Source: Phymorhynchus buccinoides
Taxonomy: Eukaryota > Mollusca > Gastropoda > Neogastropoda > Raphitomidae
Direction: 5' to 3'
Assembly (NCBI GenBank): GCA_017654935.2
Contig: CM065690.1
Span: forward strand, 8,118,555 to 8,182,554
Length of the DNA stretch: 64,000 nucleotides
Positions 12,748-23,900 of this stretch are shown piece by piece; the first letter of the stretch is position 1, and every line of letters starts with the position of its first letter. The translations under genes and the position numbers were made by a program. Below the pieces are notes generated by a model. That model worked only from the letters and a program-made list of their open reading frames with translations, was not told the origin of the DNA and ran no database searches.

Positions 12748-12955
12748 TTGTTGTATCCCTCCTTGTCGTAACCAATGGTGAGCCGGGTGGACAGGGGTTC
12801 GCGGTAGCAGCAGGCTCCAATGACGCAGCGTGCTTCGCAGGCAATGGCCGTGGGGAAATTGTTGGCGTTCCCTAGGCAACCGGTGTAGATGAACTTCTCG
12901 CAGTGACCCGACTTGTAGTTGTAGAACCAGCGAGTCTCTTGCTGCTCACACTGAC
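12748..12955 (-). CDS. Exon: second Kunitz domain (bulk) and start of pentapeptide repeats
   Basis: This 208-nt exon lies between acceptor CCTTGCAG and a weak donor AACAA|GTACGA. With the first Cys supplied by the previous exon, the six cysteines have the exact Kunitz/BPTI spacing C-x8-C-x15-C-x7-C-x12-C-x3-C, and the RWFYNY and NNFPT core is present. The residue after the second Cys (P1) is Glu, so classical trypsin inhibition is unlikely. Downstream comes GACCYR, also found after Kunitz I, then GYDKEGYNK, which begins the repeat region. A read-through stop lies 4 codons past the donor, so an alternative short isoform is possible in principle. Confidence 0.85.
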
Positions 12956-13367
12956 CTGCAAGGAATAATAAGCATTCACAAAGTATTTTTTTTAAGTGTG
13001 GACAAACAACCATCAACAACACATCTCAGAAAATCAGGAGCATTGGGTATATTTCAAGATTTTGAAATTTAAAAAAACACCTATATACATACACAAAAGC
13101 AGTTGGTTTTTTGGTTTGCATAAAACACTTCACATTATCAACATAAAAAAAACATGGATATAAAACAATGCAAATATACAAAATCATAGAAAGCAATTAA
13201 AGTTCTCTCTCTCTCGCACACACACACACGATCAGATTCCGCCTCACATCTGCTGAGAGGCAGAATACAGGCATCCTGATTTATCTTCTGCTCACCATCT
13301 TCGCACCCCTGTCCCCATCCCCCCACCCACCCTTCTTCAACACACACACCCTCACCCCCCAACTGAC

Positions 13368-13526
13368 CTGTGCTAAGGGTCAGAGAGCAAGCGTCCAGCA
13401 CCTCATACTGACAGAGGTGACCGTCGTAGCCGGGTGGACAGATGCAGGTGATGAGGTCTGGTTCGTTGGGCCAGATGGATGGCTCACACGACCCCCCGTG
13501 CTGGCAAGGGTTGGGTTGGCAAAAGT
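13368..13526 (-). CDS. Exon: second EGF-like domain and first part of Kunitz II
   Basis: This 159-nt exon lies between acceptor TTGTTTCAG and donor AGCACAG|GTCAGT. It encodes an EGF-like domain, CQPNPCQHGGSC ... CICPPGYDGHLC, with six cysteines. DACSLTLSTG follows, providing Cys1 and the conserved Gly12 of the Kunitz domain completed in the next exon. The EGF-then-Kunitz exon arrangement is the same as in the upstream block at 32701-32970. No calcium-binding EGF consensus is seen. Confidence 0.87.
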
Positions 13527-14079
13527 CTGAAACAAGTTTTAGTGCAAATTTCATGTATTGCTGCCAACCTAAACTTTCAGAATCAACATCAGAAATCCAG
13601 CCTGGGATTCCGTGCTCTTCCACCCCACCCTCTCCCCCCCTCCCCCAGCAGGTACAGGGGTGAAGCTGCTTAAATCATAAAATGTGATGCTGTTCTTTAT
13701 GCTAAACCCACTGCCTGAAACCAGAACCATTCCTGGCCTGATGTTGCCTGGAAACATTTTAAAGAAATAACTTGCGGAACAAAACTCACCCTTGTCTTTG
13801 ACAGCACTGCTGTTCTTTTCACATTTAATTTCCACCACAAAATTGCAGTTACTTGAACTAAAATCAGAGTCTTCCATTCCTTATTACTATCACTGTTCAT
13901 CAAAAAGTATTGGAGCACTTTCTGGTACACATCCCATTAATTCTGTTTACTTTTTAACATTAAAATAACAAATAAAAGTGATAATTGTTAAGTGAAACGA
14001 GGCCAGGAAGAATGAAGGCAACGAACGAAAATAACTCAAAAAGCGTGGTATGGATTATGGATCTACACACACACACGCA

Positions 14080-14305
14080 CACATACTTATCACTGTCACA
14101 CATCAATCACAGACCTAAACACATAACACAACAACAAAACCACTACTCAAACCTACCCCTTTTCTCAGAACAGTCCACGTCAATCACAGACCTAAACACA
14201 TAACACAACAACAAAACCTGTAATCAAACCTACCCCTTTTCTCAGAACAGTCCACGTCAATCACAGACCTAAACACATAACAACAAAACCTCTACTCAAA
14301 CCTAC
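14080..14305. repeat. 72-77 bp tandem duplications that include a splice donor
   Basis: TACCCCTTTTCTCAGAACAG recurs at 14154, 14231 and 14303. The last copy is the true end of the exon at 14306 plus its donor. The upstream copies therefore duplicate the exon end and the intron start. Confidence 0.8.
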
Positions 14306-14551
14306 CCCTTTTCTCAGAACAGTCCACTTGCTTCCCGTCCAGAATCCATCGTGCCCGGCACTGTCCACAGAAGTCGATGTGGCACTTGGCCTCGGGGAAG
14401 GCGGGGCAGGAGGCCCCCAAACATGGATTGGCATGGCAGGAGGCTATGCCCTGGTGGCAGGGGCAGGCCGTCAGGAACATGTCCGTGTCCAAGCAGAACC
14501 GCTGAGTCGGCACGCTCACAAAACTGGACGGAAGCTTGGTGCTCACCAAGC
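14306..14551 (-). CDS. Exon: Cys-rich module of unknown family
   Basis: This 246-nt exon lies between acceptor AAATTCCAG and a donor in AAAAGGG|GTAGGT. It encodes about 82 residues with 11 cysteines, including CPCHQG, CHANPCLGASCPAF and CHIDFCGQCRARW, ending with VDCSEKR. The pattern C-x-A-N-P-C ... F-C-G-x-C-x-A-x-W looks like a small extracellular Cys-rich repeat. I recall similar stretches in invertebrate secreted proteins but cannot name the family. It lies between the CN-GP module and EGF II, taking the place that the VWC domain has in the first block. Confidence 0.8.
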
Positions 14552-14624
14552 CTGGAATTTGTAAATGCAGAGCTTGAAATTGTGTTATTTATTGAGTGAC
14601 ATACATTGTACAGTTGAACCTCAG

Positions 14625-14700
14625 TACAACAAAACTGGACAGAAGCTTGGTGCTCACTAAGCCTGGAATTTGTAAATGCAAATCATGTAAATCCAAAATG
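14625..14700. repeat. Duplicated acceptor-side piece of the 14306-14551 exon
   Basis: ACTGGACAGAAGCTTGGTGC plus the following CTGGAATTTGTAAATGCA repeats the sequence at 14524-14570, which spans the exon start and its acceptor. The copy is one more duplication centred on a splice site. Confidence 0.7.
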
Positions 14701-15001
14701 TGTAATTTTCATATTGCATCATTATCAAAACGTTTACTTGTTCTATTCAGTTACTTGAAAACAGGTGAATTAAATATCATGTCTTGTGTGTTGCTTTGTG
14801 CATTAAATCTTTTTTTTCTTAATTACATTTTTATATTGCGGTGGGTTTTTCCACAGTAGAAAGTTTGAAGTGATTCTGTGCAACTGTACGTTCCATGAAC
14901 ATTTCCTGTCCCCAAAGTAATCCATGACAAAAGAACAATGTACAGAAGAACCACCAAATGCAGACCCCATGCCCTGCATCCATCCATCCCCAAAGCCCGA
15001 C

Positions 15002-15241
15002 CTGCAATCATCTTCCTCTCCGTGATCCAGCTCTGCTGCAGCCAGGTGTCGGGCACCGGGTACAGGCCTGGACAGGTGCGGCGCAGCGTCATCAGGAAGG
15101 GCTTGCTCTGGCGTACCAGCACCTGGAAGATGGCCGTGGACTGGCGCGGGGCGAAGGGGCCCTTCACGTGGAAGTTGCAGTAGTCCGCGTCGTAGCCGCT
15201 CAGGGTGTAGCCAAACTGGTCGTAGCCCTGCCGGTTCAGTC
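15002..15241 (-). CDS. Exon: end of pentapeptide repeats and CN-GP-RxCP module I
   Basis: This 240-nt exon lies between acceptor GTCCAACAG and donor TTGCAG|GTCGGG. It starts in the repeats (GLNRQGYDQFGYTLSGYDA), then reads a 60-residue module with CN-x4-GP, exactly 25 residues, then R-x-CP-x-L-x-P-x-P and W. The same spacing occurs after the repeats in the 183-2006 exon. The module has two cysteines and hydrophobic strands (AIFQVLV, FLMTLR), which suggests a small beta fold with one disulfide; that is inference. It is GC-rich compared with flanking introns. I do not recognise the family. Confidence 0.85.
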
Positions 15242-15419
15242 CTGTTGGACAGTCACACAGGCATACGTAGGTCTGGCTGTGTTAATATTGGCGCATCTCC
15301 GACACTCAAACCTCCCATCTGGTGCACCGAGTTTCCCTTCCCCTCTGTCTCTCTCTCTCTCCCTCCCGCCCCCTCTCTCTCTTTCTCTCTTTCTCTCCGT
15401 CTTACTCCTGTCAAAGTTT

Positions 15420-15504
15420 GCCCTGCCCACTTGTCTCCGCCTTTTTGTCTGTCTAACCCTGACCCCCCCCCCCCATTACCCTGACCCCTCCACCTTCTCC
15501 TTGC

Positions 15505-15566
<62 letters not shown>

Positions 15567-15750
15567 GTGTTATTAAATAATGTTACTATTATTCTATATC
15601 ATTGTTATGAAACATGGTGTGTCAATGTGTTAATTTTTAATTTATATTTTTATATGGTTTTATCAATGTTTGTAAAGCACTGAGAACTTGCTTTTAGCAT
15701 GATTTGTATCATGCTATATAAGTGAAATTATTATTATTATTATTATTATA
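15420..15750 (+). mobile_element. L2/CR1-type 3' UTR with (CT)n and (ATT)n tail
   Basis: TGTAAAGCACTGAGAACTTG, then GCTATATAAGTG and (ATT)n at 15731-15750, as in the 3' ends at 25.5 and 39.2 kb. A (CT)n tract spans 15511-15564. No coding part remains. Confidence 0.65.
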
Positions 15751-15814
15751 GACCAGTGCATCATTAAAATCTAGAAAATGTTCACCAGCTGCACAGCGTT
15801 TCAAAACAATGTTT

Positions 15815-15930
15815 TAAATATTACAAAGAAAGACCCACTAAAACATCCGGGTGACCCCCTAAAAATCTAGAGACATATTCATGTTATCATATTGTGCATG
15901 CTGATTTTGACCCCCTGGTTTCTAAGACAG
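15815..15930. repeat. Dispersed repeat, copy 2 (GACCCCCTAA type)
   Basis: GGTGACCCCCTAAAAATCTA and GATTTTGACCCCCTGGTTT match the repeat at the left edge of the window. The stretch 15930-16356 has otherwise only CA and GATG tracts. Confidence 0.6.
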
Positions 15931-16308
15931 TAGTAGTCTGCACAGATGAAATGTGCAGTCTTGTGGGATGTTCATGAAAACTAACAAGCACTGTTCACTG
16001 AAAAGCGTGTAGCAGTCAATAATTAAAGAGCAATATTATCAATCCTGAAGTGTAGCAGAGGGCCAAACTGCACAGTACACCGGTACTATTAAACATGTGT
16101 AGAGCAGCCAGGTCTGCGGAAGGATCAATGCTTTTTAACATCATTCTTAGCAATACCATAAGCAAAGGTGGGTAGGTGGGTGAATAGGAGAGGATGACAT
16201 GGGGGGTGGGATTGATAGATGGATAGATAAATGGATAGAGAAATGGACAGGTCGGTGTGAGGATGGATGAATGGGTAGATAGAATGATGGACTGATGGAT
16301 GGATGGAT

Positions 16309-16342
<34 letters not shown>

Positions 16343-16356
16343 AGACACACACACAC

Positions 16357-16542
16357 CATGTCTGTTGAAACAAAAGGTGCTGAAGCCGTCAGCATCGTAA
16401 CGACCGGACAGATCAGTGGCACCACTTCGGTCCACACCGCTGCGGTTGAATCCATCAAACCCGTAGCCCTCGGAATCGAACCCATAGCGGTCAAACCCTG
16501 TCATGTCAAAGCCTTGTCTGTTGAAGCCATCACGATTGTAGC
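16357..16542 (-). CDS. Exon: pentapeptide repeats of block I
   Basis: This 186-nt exon lies between acceptor CTGTTTCAG and donor ACATG|GTGTGT. The donor runs straight into a (GT)n tract. It encodes GYNRDGFNRQGFDMTGFDRY and further G-[YFV]-[DN]-x-x units, with one irregular stretch (ATDLSGRYDADG) and a single Cys. Entry and exit phases match the exons at 17202 and 15241. The repeats are more Phe-rich than those after tyrosinase-like II. Confidence 0.85.
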
Positions 16543-16559
16543 CTGAAACAGACAAACAG

Positions 16560-17101
16560 ACACACCAGACTTCCTCATTAACAATGCAGTTACGGTTACT
16601 ATATAGTATATTACCTGAATGCGGAATATTAGTATTATTCCTTGAAAGAGTTTAAAGCATGTATGTCAGCATGTACTTTCTGTACCAAGCTTATTTTCAT
16701 GCTGAATTTATTATAACTTTCAATTAATAAAAAACATCTTTCAGGGAATTTAGCAATGTATGTAACACATGTATGCACCAACACCAACAGAATTCTTATT
16801 GTTTTACATTTGCAGTTGGACTGCGAGTTCAAACGCAAGTAATGGTTATTTGAAACAAGCCATAGATTCCCAAATTAATATTGAAAATGTCAAGCACAAA
16901 AAATGTTATTGCTGCAATATGACGTAAATTCAATGCTTAAAATAGTGATAGATTCCACCAAGGGATCAAGGTGCAGATAAAGCATGTTTATTGAAACAGA
17001 ATTACTGAAAGGTTATATCATGTCTCCTTCTATGCCCTAAGTCTGAATTGAGTCAGAAACAGTGCTGTGTGGTTCAATGAATTTTCAGTAATGGTGCATG
17101 T

Positions 17102-17169
<68 letters not shown>

Positions 17170-17201
17170 TGCATTCCAACAATTTTCATTCTCTCACAAA
17201 C
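16560..17201. other. Intron, no recognised features apart from (CA)n
   Basis: AT-rich intron with a (CA)n run at 17102-17168. No ORF, repeat family or inverted end was recognised. Confidence 0.8.
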
Positions 17202-18187
17202 CTTTTCTGTTGTAGCTGAATCTATCAAAGCCGCTGCGGTCAAACCCATCAACACCATATCCAAACAGATCCAGCTCCACATTTCCTTCTTCCTCCTCCT
17301 CCTCCTCCACCTCATCTTCCTTCGATATAGGAATGTCCCCGCGTTTAGGGCCAGATGGCTGCGGCGGTTTTGGCCCTGTGGGTGTGGGCGGCTGTGGAAA
17401 GGGAGGAAAAGGCAGAGCGTCCGTCACGTTGCAAGGATTCCCCCTGGAGGGCAAAGCGTACGTGACGCACAGCGACTGCTCAGAATCAAACACGTAGAAA
17501 GGCGGGACGTTGAAGGGGATGAGCGGAATCTTCCCGTAAGCAGCGGGGAACTTGTACTTGTTGTGGCCTTTGTTCTGCCAGGTCCAATACAGCATGTCGA
17601 CGTAGGAGTGGATGGCAAAGAACACGGGGTCGTAGGGACTGCTGGCGGTCACCATATCCCCACCGATGAACGAGTGCACATAGGCTACCACCGTTTCCAG
17701 GCACATGCTCATGTCCATGAAATCTTCGCTGGCCAACGCCATGGCAATCTCCACCTGGGTGGGGAGGGCCACGCTTTGGTTGAACCGTCGAGAAATGCAC
17801 GGCTCCCAAGCTTTGGGGTCTCCAAAGGGGTGGTCCGGAACGCACCCACCGTCGCTGGCATTGCCGTTACCGCCGAAATAGTTTGCCTGCCAGATGACAG
17901 CCTGGGAAAAGTTTCCCACGTCAGTAGTGAAGTCGAAGTAAGGCAGCACGATGCTGCAGTCCATCTCCTGCAGTTTCTGCTCCAGCTGCCGCAGGAAGTA
18001 GCGGTGCCACAGCAGGAAGTAGGGGGCGCCGCTGGCATGCATGCGGTGGATCATGTGCAGGTCGCGGAACTGTTCCCACACTTGGGTGTCCCCGTTGAGC
18101 CGTAGTCGAGACACCGCCTGCTGGAACCTGACCACCTCCTCCCGCGTCATGTCCCGCAGCTCTCGTCTGCTGTCCACCCGCTGACAG
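17202..18187 (-). CDS. Exon: tyrosinase-like domain I and first pentapeptide repeats
   Basis: This 986-nt exon lies between acceptor CACCGTGCAG and donor AAAAG|GTTTGT. It begins by closing the VWC-like part (CQRVDSRRELRDM) and continues with a tyrosinase/hemocyanin-type fold: FLLWHRYFLRQLE (CuA His at 18004-18006), VLPYFDF, FGGNG, VHSFIGGDM and DPVFFAIHSYVD (CuB His at 17608-17610). The last matches the DPxF-x3-H-x3-D tyrosinase signature. The CuA His expected nine residues before WH is Ser; histidines lie at -11 and -14 instead. The first CuB His, four before VHSF, is Val. Copper binding is therefore doubtful. The exon ends with a Pro-rich stretch, an acidic run (EDEVEEEEEEEG) and the first GYGVDGFDRSGFDR repeats. 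The length is usual for the catalytic core. Confidence 0.9.
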
Positions 18188-18309
18188 CTGCACGGTGCAC
18201 CACAAGAGAAACAGCACAAGGTAGAAGACAGAAGGGCATCTTTGTCATGCAGTCCATTGATTGCCATAGCAAATAAGTTTATATGAAATGAGAAGCACAT
18301 TCTACCTTC

Positions 18310-18315
18310 TGAGCA

Positions 18316-18376
<61 letters not shown>

Positions 18377-18420
18377 CCCCCCCCCCCCCCCACCCCCCCA
18401 CCCCCCCCACACACACACAG
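18310..18420. repeat. (CT)n and poly-C tracts
   Basis: A CT run to about 18372, then C/CA runs, in the intron upstream of the tyrosinase-like I exon. From 18420 to 18881 nothing else is recognised. Confidence 0.95.
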
Positions 18421-18881
18421 AGTTATTTATGTTTAAAAACTCAACAATTCATGGATCCAAAGTGACTGTTGGAAATGGGTTGCATTTTGTCAGGTGAAAG
18501 CCACAAGGTACTATCAGCTTCTCAGGCAGCGAATGAGGAATCGTGGAAAAAGATGAAAAGCGTATGTCAGAGGACAAAGCCCCCTGAAAATGAAGCCTTT
18601 TTTGTAATCTAAGCCTTAAAATCAGCATTAGAAATAGAACTGATATATTTAGTTCATTTTGCATTTACTCATAAGAAGTAATTCTTACTCAACTGGGGGT
18701 TTTTTAACCTAAAAAATGTCCCCTTGGGCCATCAAAAAAGCGGAAATGTGCTTAAAAGCTGAAAATTCCTGCTTCTTTACTGCTTTTGTTTCTTTTTGTG
18801 ATTTCTTCATGATGTTCTTCTGTGGTACTACGTGTATTTTGTGGCTTTCACCCAACGGTTTATGAACAATGTATTACTGAC

Positions 18882-19020
18882 GTGCAGTTCAGGACTCCGC
18901 CCTCCTGACATTCACACATCTGGCAGCCCAGCCTGAAGGAGGAGCCTGGCCCATAGTTCTGCTGGCCCACTGTGCAGTTCTTCTGGGATGACACACACCC
19001 CACCTCCTCACACGACAACC
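18882..19020 (-). CDS. Exon: VWC-like domain before tyrosinase-like I
   Basis: This 139-nt exon lies between acceptor TTGTTTCAG and donor CTGCAC|GTCAGT. It encodes about 46 residues with CEEVGC, NCTVGQQNYGPG and FRLGCQMCECQEGG, ending in NCT. This is the VWC pattern, also seen in the 183-2006 exon just before tyrosinase-like II (GCQTCTCMEGG). There the two parts are in one exon; here an intron separates them. Entry takes 1 nt from the exon at 20891 to form Gly, and exit leaves 2 nt that complete Thr at 18187. Confidence 0.85.
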
Positions 19021-19260
19021 CTGAAACAACAACACCACTACTTCATATTACATGGGGGCTTCTACAAAATCCTGGCACTAACATATGAGCCTAACCCATA
19101 GCTCTGCTGTTCTTGGATGCCACCCCCCCCCCCTCACCCCCCTCCTCACACGACAACCCTGAAACAACAACACCACTACTTCATATTACATGGGGGCTTC
19201 TACAAAATCCTGGCACCAACACATGAGCCTAACCCATAGCTCTGCTGTTCTTGGAGCGGC
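18985..19260. repeat. 138-bp tandem duplication covering an exon 5' end and its acceptor
   Basis: CACGACAACCCTGAAACAAC occurs at 19011 and 19149, and ACCCATAGCTCTGCTGTTCT at 19096 and 19234, both 138 bases apart. The first copy is the real exon start plus acceptor. The second contains a decayed copy. Confidence 0.8.
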
Positions 19261-19444
19261 CATGTCGCTCACATCTTCTGACGCACTGGATTTCAGGCCA
19301 GTGCCTCCCAAAACCTTGTCAATTTTCACCTGACGCAGTTTCTTTTTAAATTGTTAATAAATTTCAGCGTTACAAAACCTTGTAAATTTTCACCTGACTC
19401 AGAATTTTTTTAAAAATTGTTAATAAATTTTAAAGAGAGACCCC

Positions 19445-19754
19445 TTAACCCCTTCACTGCCGAGCCCGTTTCCGGTTACGGGGTAACTATTTGCCAAGCC
19501 ATTTTAGATTGCAAAGTGTATCACACAAACTGCTGAATAAAAGTGCACATAACTTATACTTTTCTGAAAGGGAATTGAATATAGTATCATTTGAGAACAC
19601 TCTCACATGCATTCGAACATACTGCGAAAAGCATATGGATAGAAGAAGGGAAACTCTTAGAATAACCCTACGACGGATATTTCCGTGACGGGGACAGTTT
19701 ATAGGTCACCGGAAGTTGATGGAAATATCCGTGACGGGGCAGTGAAGAGGTTAA
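19445..19754. mobile_element. piggyBac-like MITE with TTAA ends
   Basis: TTAA then CCCCTTCACTGCCGAGCCC on the left, and GGGGCAGTGAAGAGG then TTAA on the right; 310 bp with no coding potential worth noting. Ends resemble the 8334-9512 element. A repeated internal motif (ATATTTCCGTGACGGGG and relatives) is present. Confidence 0.7.
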
Positions 19755-19756
19755 GT

Positions 19757-19880
19757 TACTTAAAATATCCAGGCAACCCTCTAAAAATCAAGAGTCATAT
19801 TTTGTGCACTGATTGTCACCCCCTGATTTTGACAACAGAATTAACACTGATCCAGCGTCAATTCTGTCTTTATCTTTAAA
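19757..19880. repeat. Dispersed repeat, copy 3 (GACCCCCTAA type)
   Basis: AAAATATCCAGGCAACCCTC and CACCCCCTGATTTTGACAAC match the copies at 1-116 and 15815-15930. Confidence 0.55.
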
Positions 19881-20890
19881 ATCAGGAGGTCAGATTTTGT
19901 GCGCACAATGTTTCTCTTCAATTTCGGGGGTTCACCATATAGTTTAGGGCGTCACGACTGATGAGGACGAACAGACCTGCCTACCCCCTAACAGACCAGA
20001 GAGGAACGTTACATTTTGTAGCCACAAAGAGTAATTGTTGGAAGCTCAGCAGAACACTGTGACAGCATCATGCCTCACTGCTGGTGACGGTAACAGACAG
20101 TCTTAACAGTTAGAAATCTCCATGCATCGATCTATTGGAGGAATTTTATGTCTGCAGACCCTCAGCGGGAAATCTGAAAATCGAGTGAGCACTTTGTTGA
20201 TTTATATCGTGATCGTGATCAAGCCTGATCCTTGAATACAAAGATGCTTGTATGTGTATTCAGAGTGGAACTTTTGATTGGTTCTCCTTTTCTTTTGGAA
20301 CTTTAAAAGATGTAGTTTAGTCATAAAATGATCAAAATTGCTACAGTCTTATCCAGCTCTGGAATTGCAAGATTACTATAGTTCATGAGTTAATTAACTT
20401 TAATTTTGTTTTCTTTGTCACTTTTTGTGTGTTTGTTTTTTGCTATTAATTTGTTAGGTTTTTTGTGTGTTGTTTTTTCCTCCACATTCACAGACATGGG
20501 GTTTTTTGGTTGTTGTTTTTTTGTCTAATATCACAACTGTGTGAACAGACTTTAAATTAAATCAATCGAATCCTTTTCTTTTGCCTGAGGGCCAAATTCT
20601 ACTTAGCATATTGACTCTTTCGATGGCGTGAACCACAACAAATAATGGAAGTTACGAACCAAAAACAGTCTTCAAAATTGAAAACTGGGTTATGCACAAG
20701 GCATCTGGGCTGTTTTGTGCTGAGCGATCGATTAGAGTTTGTTTTGTTGCTGTTGTTATTTACCTTTTAATTTAAGAGCAGAATTTTCTGGAGACGATTG
20801 GAAGTTCCGCCCCAAATGGAGTGGTTGGCAGGTGTGGAAGTACAAAGACAACAGTGAGAAAATGAAAGCCAGAACTAACATGTCACTGAC
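19881..20890. other. Intron, mostly unremarkable
   Basis: AT-rich intron. The only item noted is a hammerhead-core-like string CTGATGAGGACGAA at 19958-19971. No ORF or repeat family was recognised. Confidence 0.7.
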
Positions 20891-20978
20891 CTGGGTAGAA
20901 GCTGATCACCTCGGTGTCATTGGTGGCAGTGACCCTGTTTTCTATGTCCTCCAGACCACCCTGTGGCCGATGCAGCAT
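20891..20978 (-). CDS. Exon: short linker between Kunitz I and the VWC-like domain
   Basis: This 88-nt exon lies between acceptor GAGTGTCAG and a strong donor CCCAG|GTCAGT. It encodes MLHRPQGGLEDIENR, then VTATNDTEVISFYP. It starts in phase 0, matching the exon ending at 29810, and leaves 1 nt that forms Gly with the exon at 19020. The acceptor lies directly against the 48-bp tandem array, whose unit resembles the intron end. No domain is recognised; one NDT glycosylation sequon is present. Confidence is lower because the exon is short and the acceptor is repeat-derived. Confidence 0.6.
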
Positions 20979-20984
20979 CTGACA

Positions 20985-23900
20985 CTCCCCCACATGCATC
21001 ACCTGACCATGACACACACCATCAACATTAACACTCTCCACATGCATCACCTGACCATGACACACACCATCAACATTAACACTCCCCACATGCATCACCT
21101 GACCATGACACACACCATCAACATTAACACTCTCCACATGCATCACCTGACCATGACACACACCATCAACATTAACACTCCCCACATGCATCACCTGACC
21201 ATGACACACACCATCAACATTAACACTCCCCCACATGCATCACCTGACCATGACACACACCATCAACATTAACACTCCCCACATGCATCACCTGACCATG
21301 ACACACATCATCAACATTAACACTCCCCACATGCATCACCTGACCATGACACACACCATCAACATTAACACTCCCCACATGCATCACCTGACCATGACAC
21401 ACATCATCAACATTAACACTCCCCACATGCATCACCTGACCATGACACACATCATCAACATTAACACTCCCCACATGCATCACCTGACCATGACACACAC
21501 ACATCAACATTAACACTCACCACATGCATCACCTGACCATGACACACACATCAACATTAACACTCCCCACATGCATCACCTGACCATGACACACATACAT
21601 TGCACACTCAACATTAACACTCACCACATGCATCACCTGACCATGACACACATTATCAACATTAACACTCCCCACATGCATCACCTGACCATGACATTAA
21701 CACTCCCCACATGCAACACCTGACCATGACACACACATTAACATCAACATTAACACTCCCCACATGCATCACCTGACCATGACACACACACAACATTAAC
21801 ACTCAACATTAATCAACTAACACTCCCCCACATGCATCACCTGACCATGACACACACCATCAACATTAACACTCCCCACACACACCTGACCATGACACAC
21901 ACCATCAACATTAACACTCCCCACATGCATCACCTGACCATGACACACACCATCAACATTAACACTCCCCACATGCATCACCTGACCATGACACACACCA
22001 TCAACATTAACACTCCCCACATGCATCACCACCATGACACACACCATCAACATTAACACTCCCCACATGCATCACCTGACCATGACACACCATCAACATT
22101 AACACTCCCCACATGCATCACCTGACCATGACACACACCATCAACATTAACACTCCCCACATGCATCACCTGACCATGATCAACACACACATCAACATTA
22201 ACACTCCCCACATGCATCACCTGACCATGACACACACCATCAACATTAACACTCCCCACATGCATCACCTGACCATGACACACATTAACATCAACATTAA
22301 CACTCCCCACACACCTGACCATCAACATTAACACTCACCACATGCATCACCTGACCATGACACACATCATCAACATTAACACTCCCCACATGCATCACCT
22401 GACCATGACACACACCATCAACATTAACACTCCCCACATGCATCACCTGACCATGACACACACTCACCACATCACCATGACACACATTATCAACATTAAC
22501 ACTCCCCACATGCATCACCTGACCATGACACACATTATCAACATTAACACTCCCCACATGCATCACCTGACCATGACACACATCATCAACATTAACACTC
22601 ACCACATGCATCACCTGACCATGCATAACACTCCCCACATGCATCACCTGACCATGACACACATCATCAACATTAACACTCACCACATGCACACAACATT
22701 AACACTCACCACATGCAACACCTGACCATGACACACACACATTAACACTCCCCACATGCATCACCTGACCATGACACACATCATCAACATTAACACTCCC
22801 CACATGCATCACCTGACCATGACATGCATCACCTGACCATCATCAACATTAACACTCACCACATGCATCACCTGACCATGACACACATCATCAACATTAA
22901 CACTCACCACATGCATCACCTGACCATGACACACATCATCAACATTAACACTCCCCACATGCATCACCTGACCATGACACACATCATCAACATTAACACT
23001 CCCCACATGCATCACCTGACCATGACACACACCATCAACATTAACACTCCCCCACATGCATCACCTGACCATGACACACAATCAACATTAACACTCCCCC
23101 ACATGCATCACCTGACCATGACACACACCATCAACATTAACACTCCCCACATGCATCACCTGACCATGACACACACCATCAACATTAACACTCCCCACAT
23201 GCATCACCTGACCATGACACACACCATCAACATTAACACTCCCCACATGCATCACCAGTGACACACATCATCAACATTAACACTCACCACATGCATCACC
23301 TGACCATGACACACATCATCAACATTAACACTCCCCACATGCATCACCTGACCATGACACACATCAACATTAACACTCCCCACATGCATCACCTGACCAT
23401 GACACACATCATCAACATTAACACTCCCCACATGCATCACCTGACCATGACACACATCATCAACATTAACACTCCCCACATGCATCACCTGACCATGACA
23501 CACACAACATTAACACTCCCCACATGCACACCTGACCATGACACACATCATCAACATTAACACCCCACATGCATCACCTGACCATGACACACATCAACAT
23601 TAACACTCCCCACATGCATCACCTGACCATGACACACATCATCAACATTAACACTCCCCACATGCATCACCTGACCATGACACACATCATCAACATTAAC
23701 ACTCCCCACATGCATCACCTGACCATGACACACATCATCAACATTAACACTCACCACATGCATCACCTGACCATGACACACATCATCAACATTAACACTC
23801 ACCACATGCATCACCTGACCATAACACTCACTCCCACATGCATCACCTGACCATGACACACATCATCAACATTAACACTCCCCACATGCATCACCTGACC

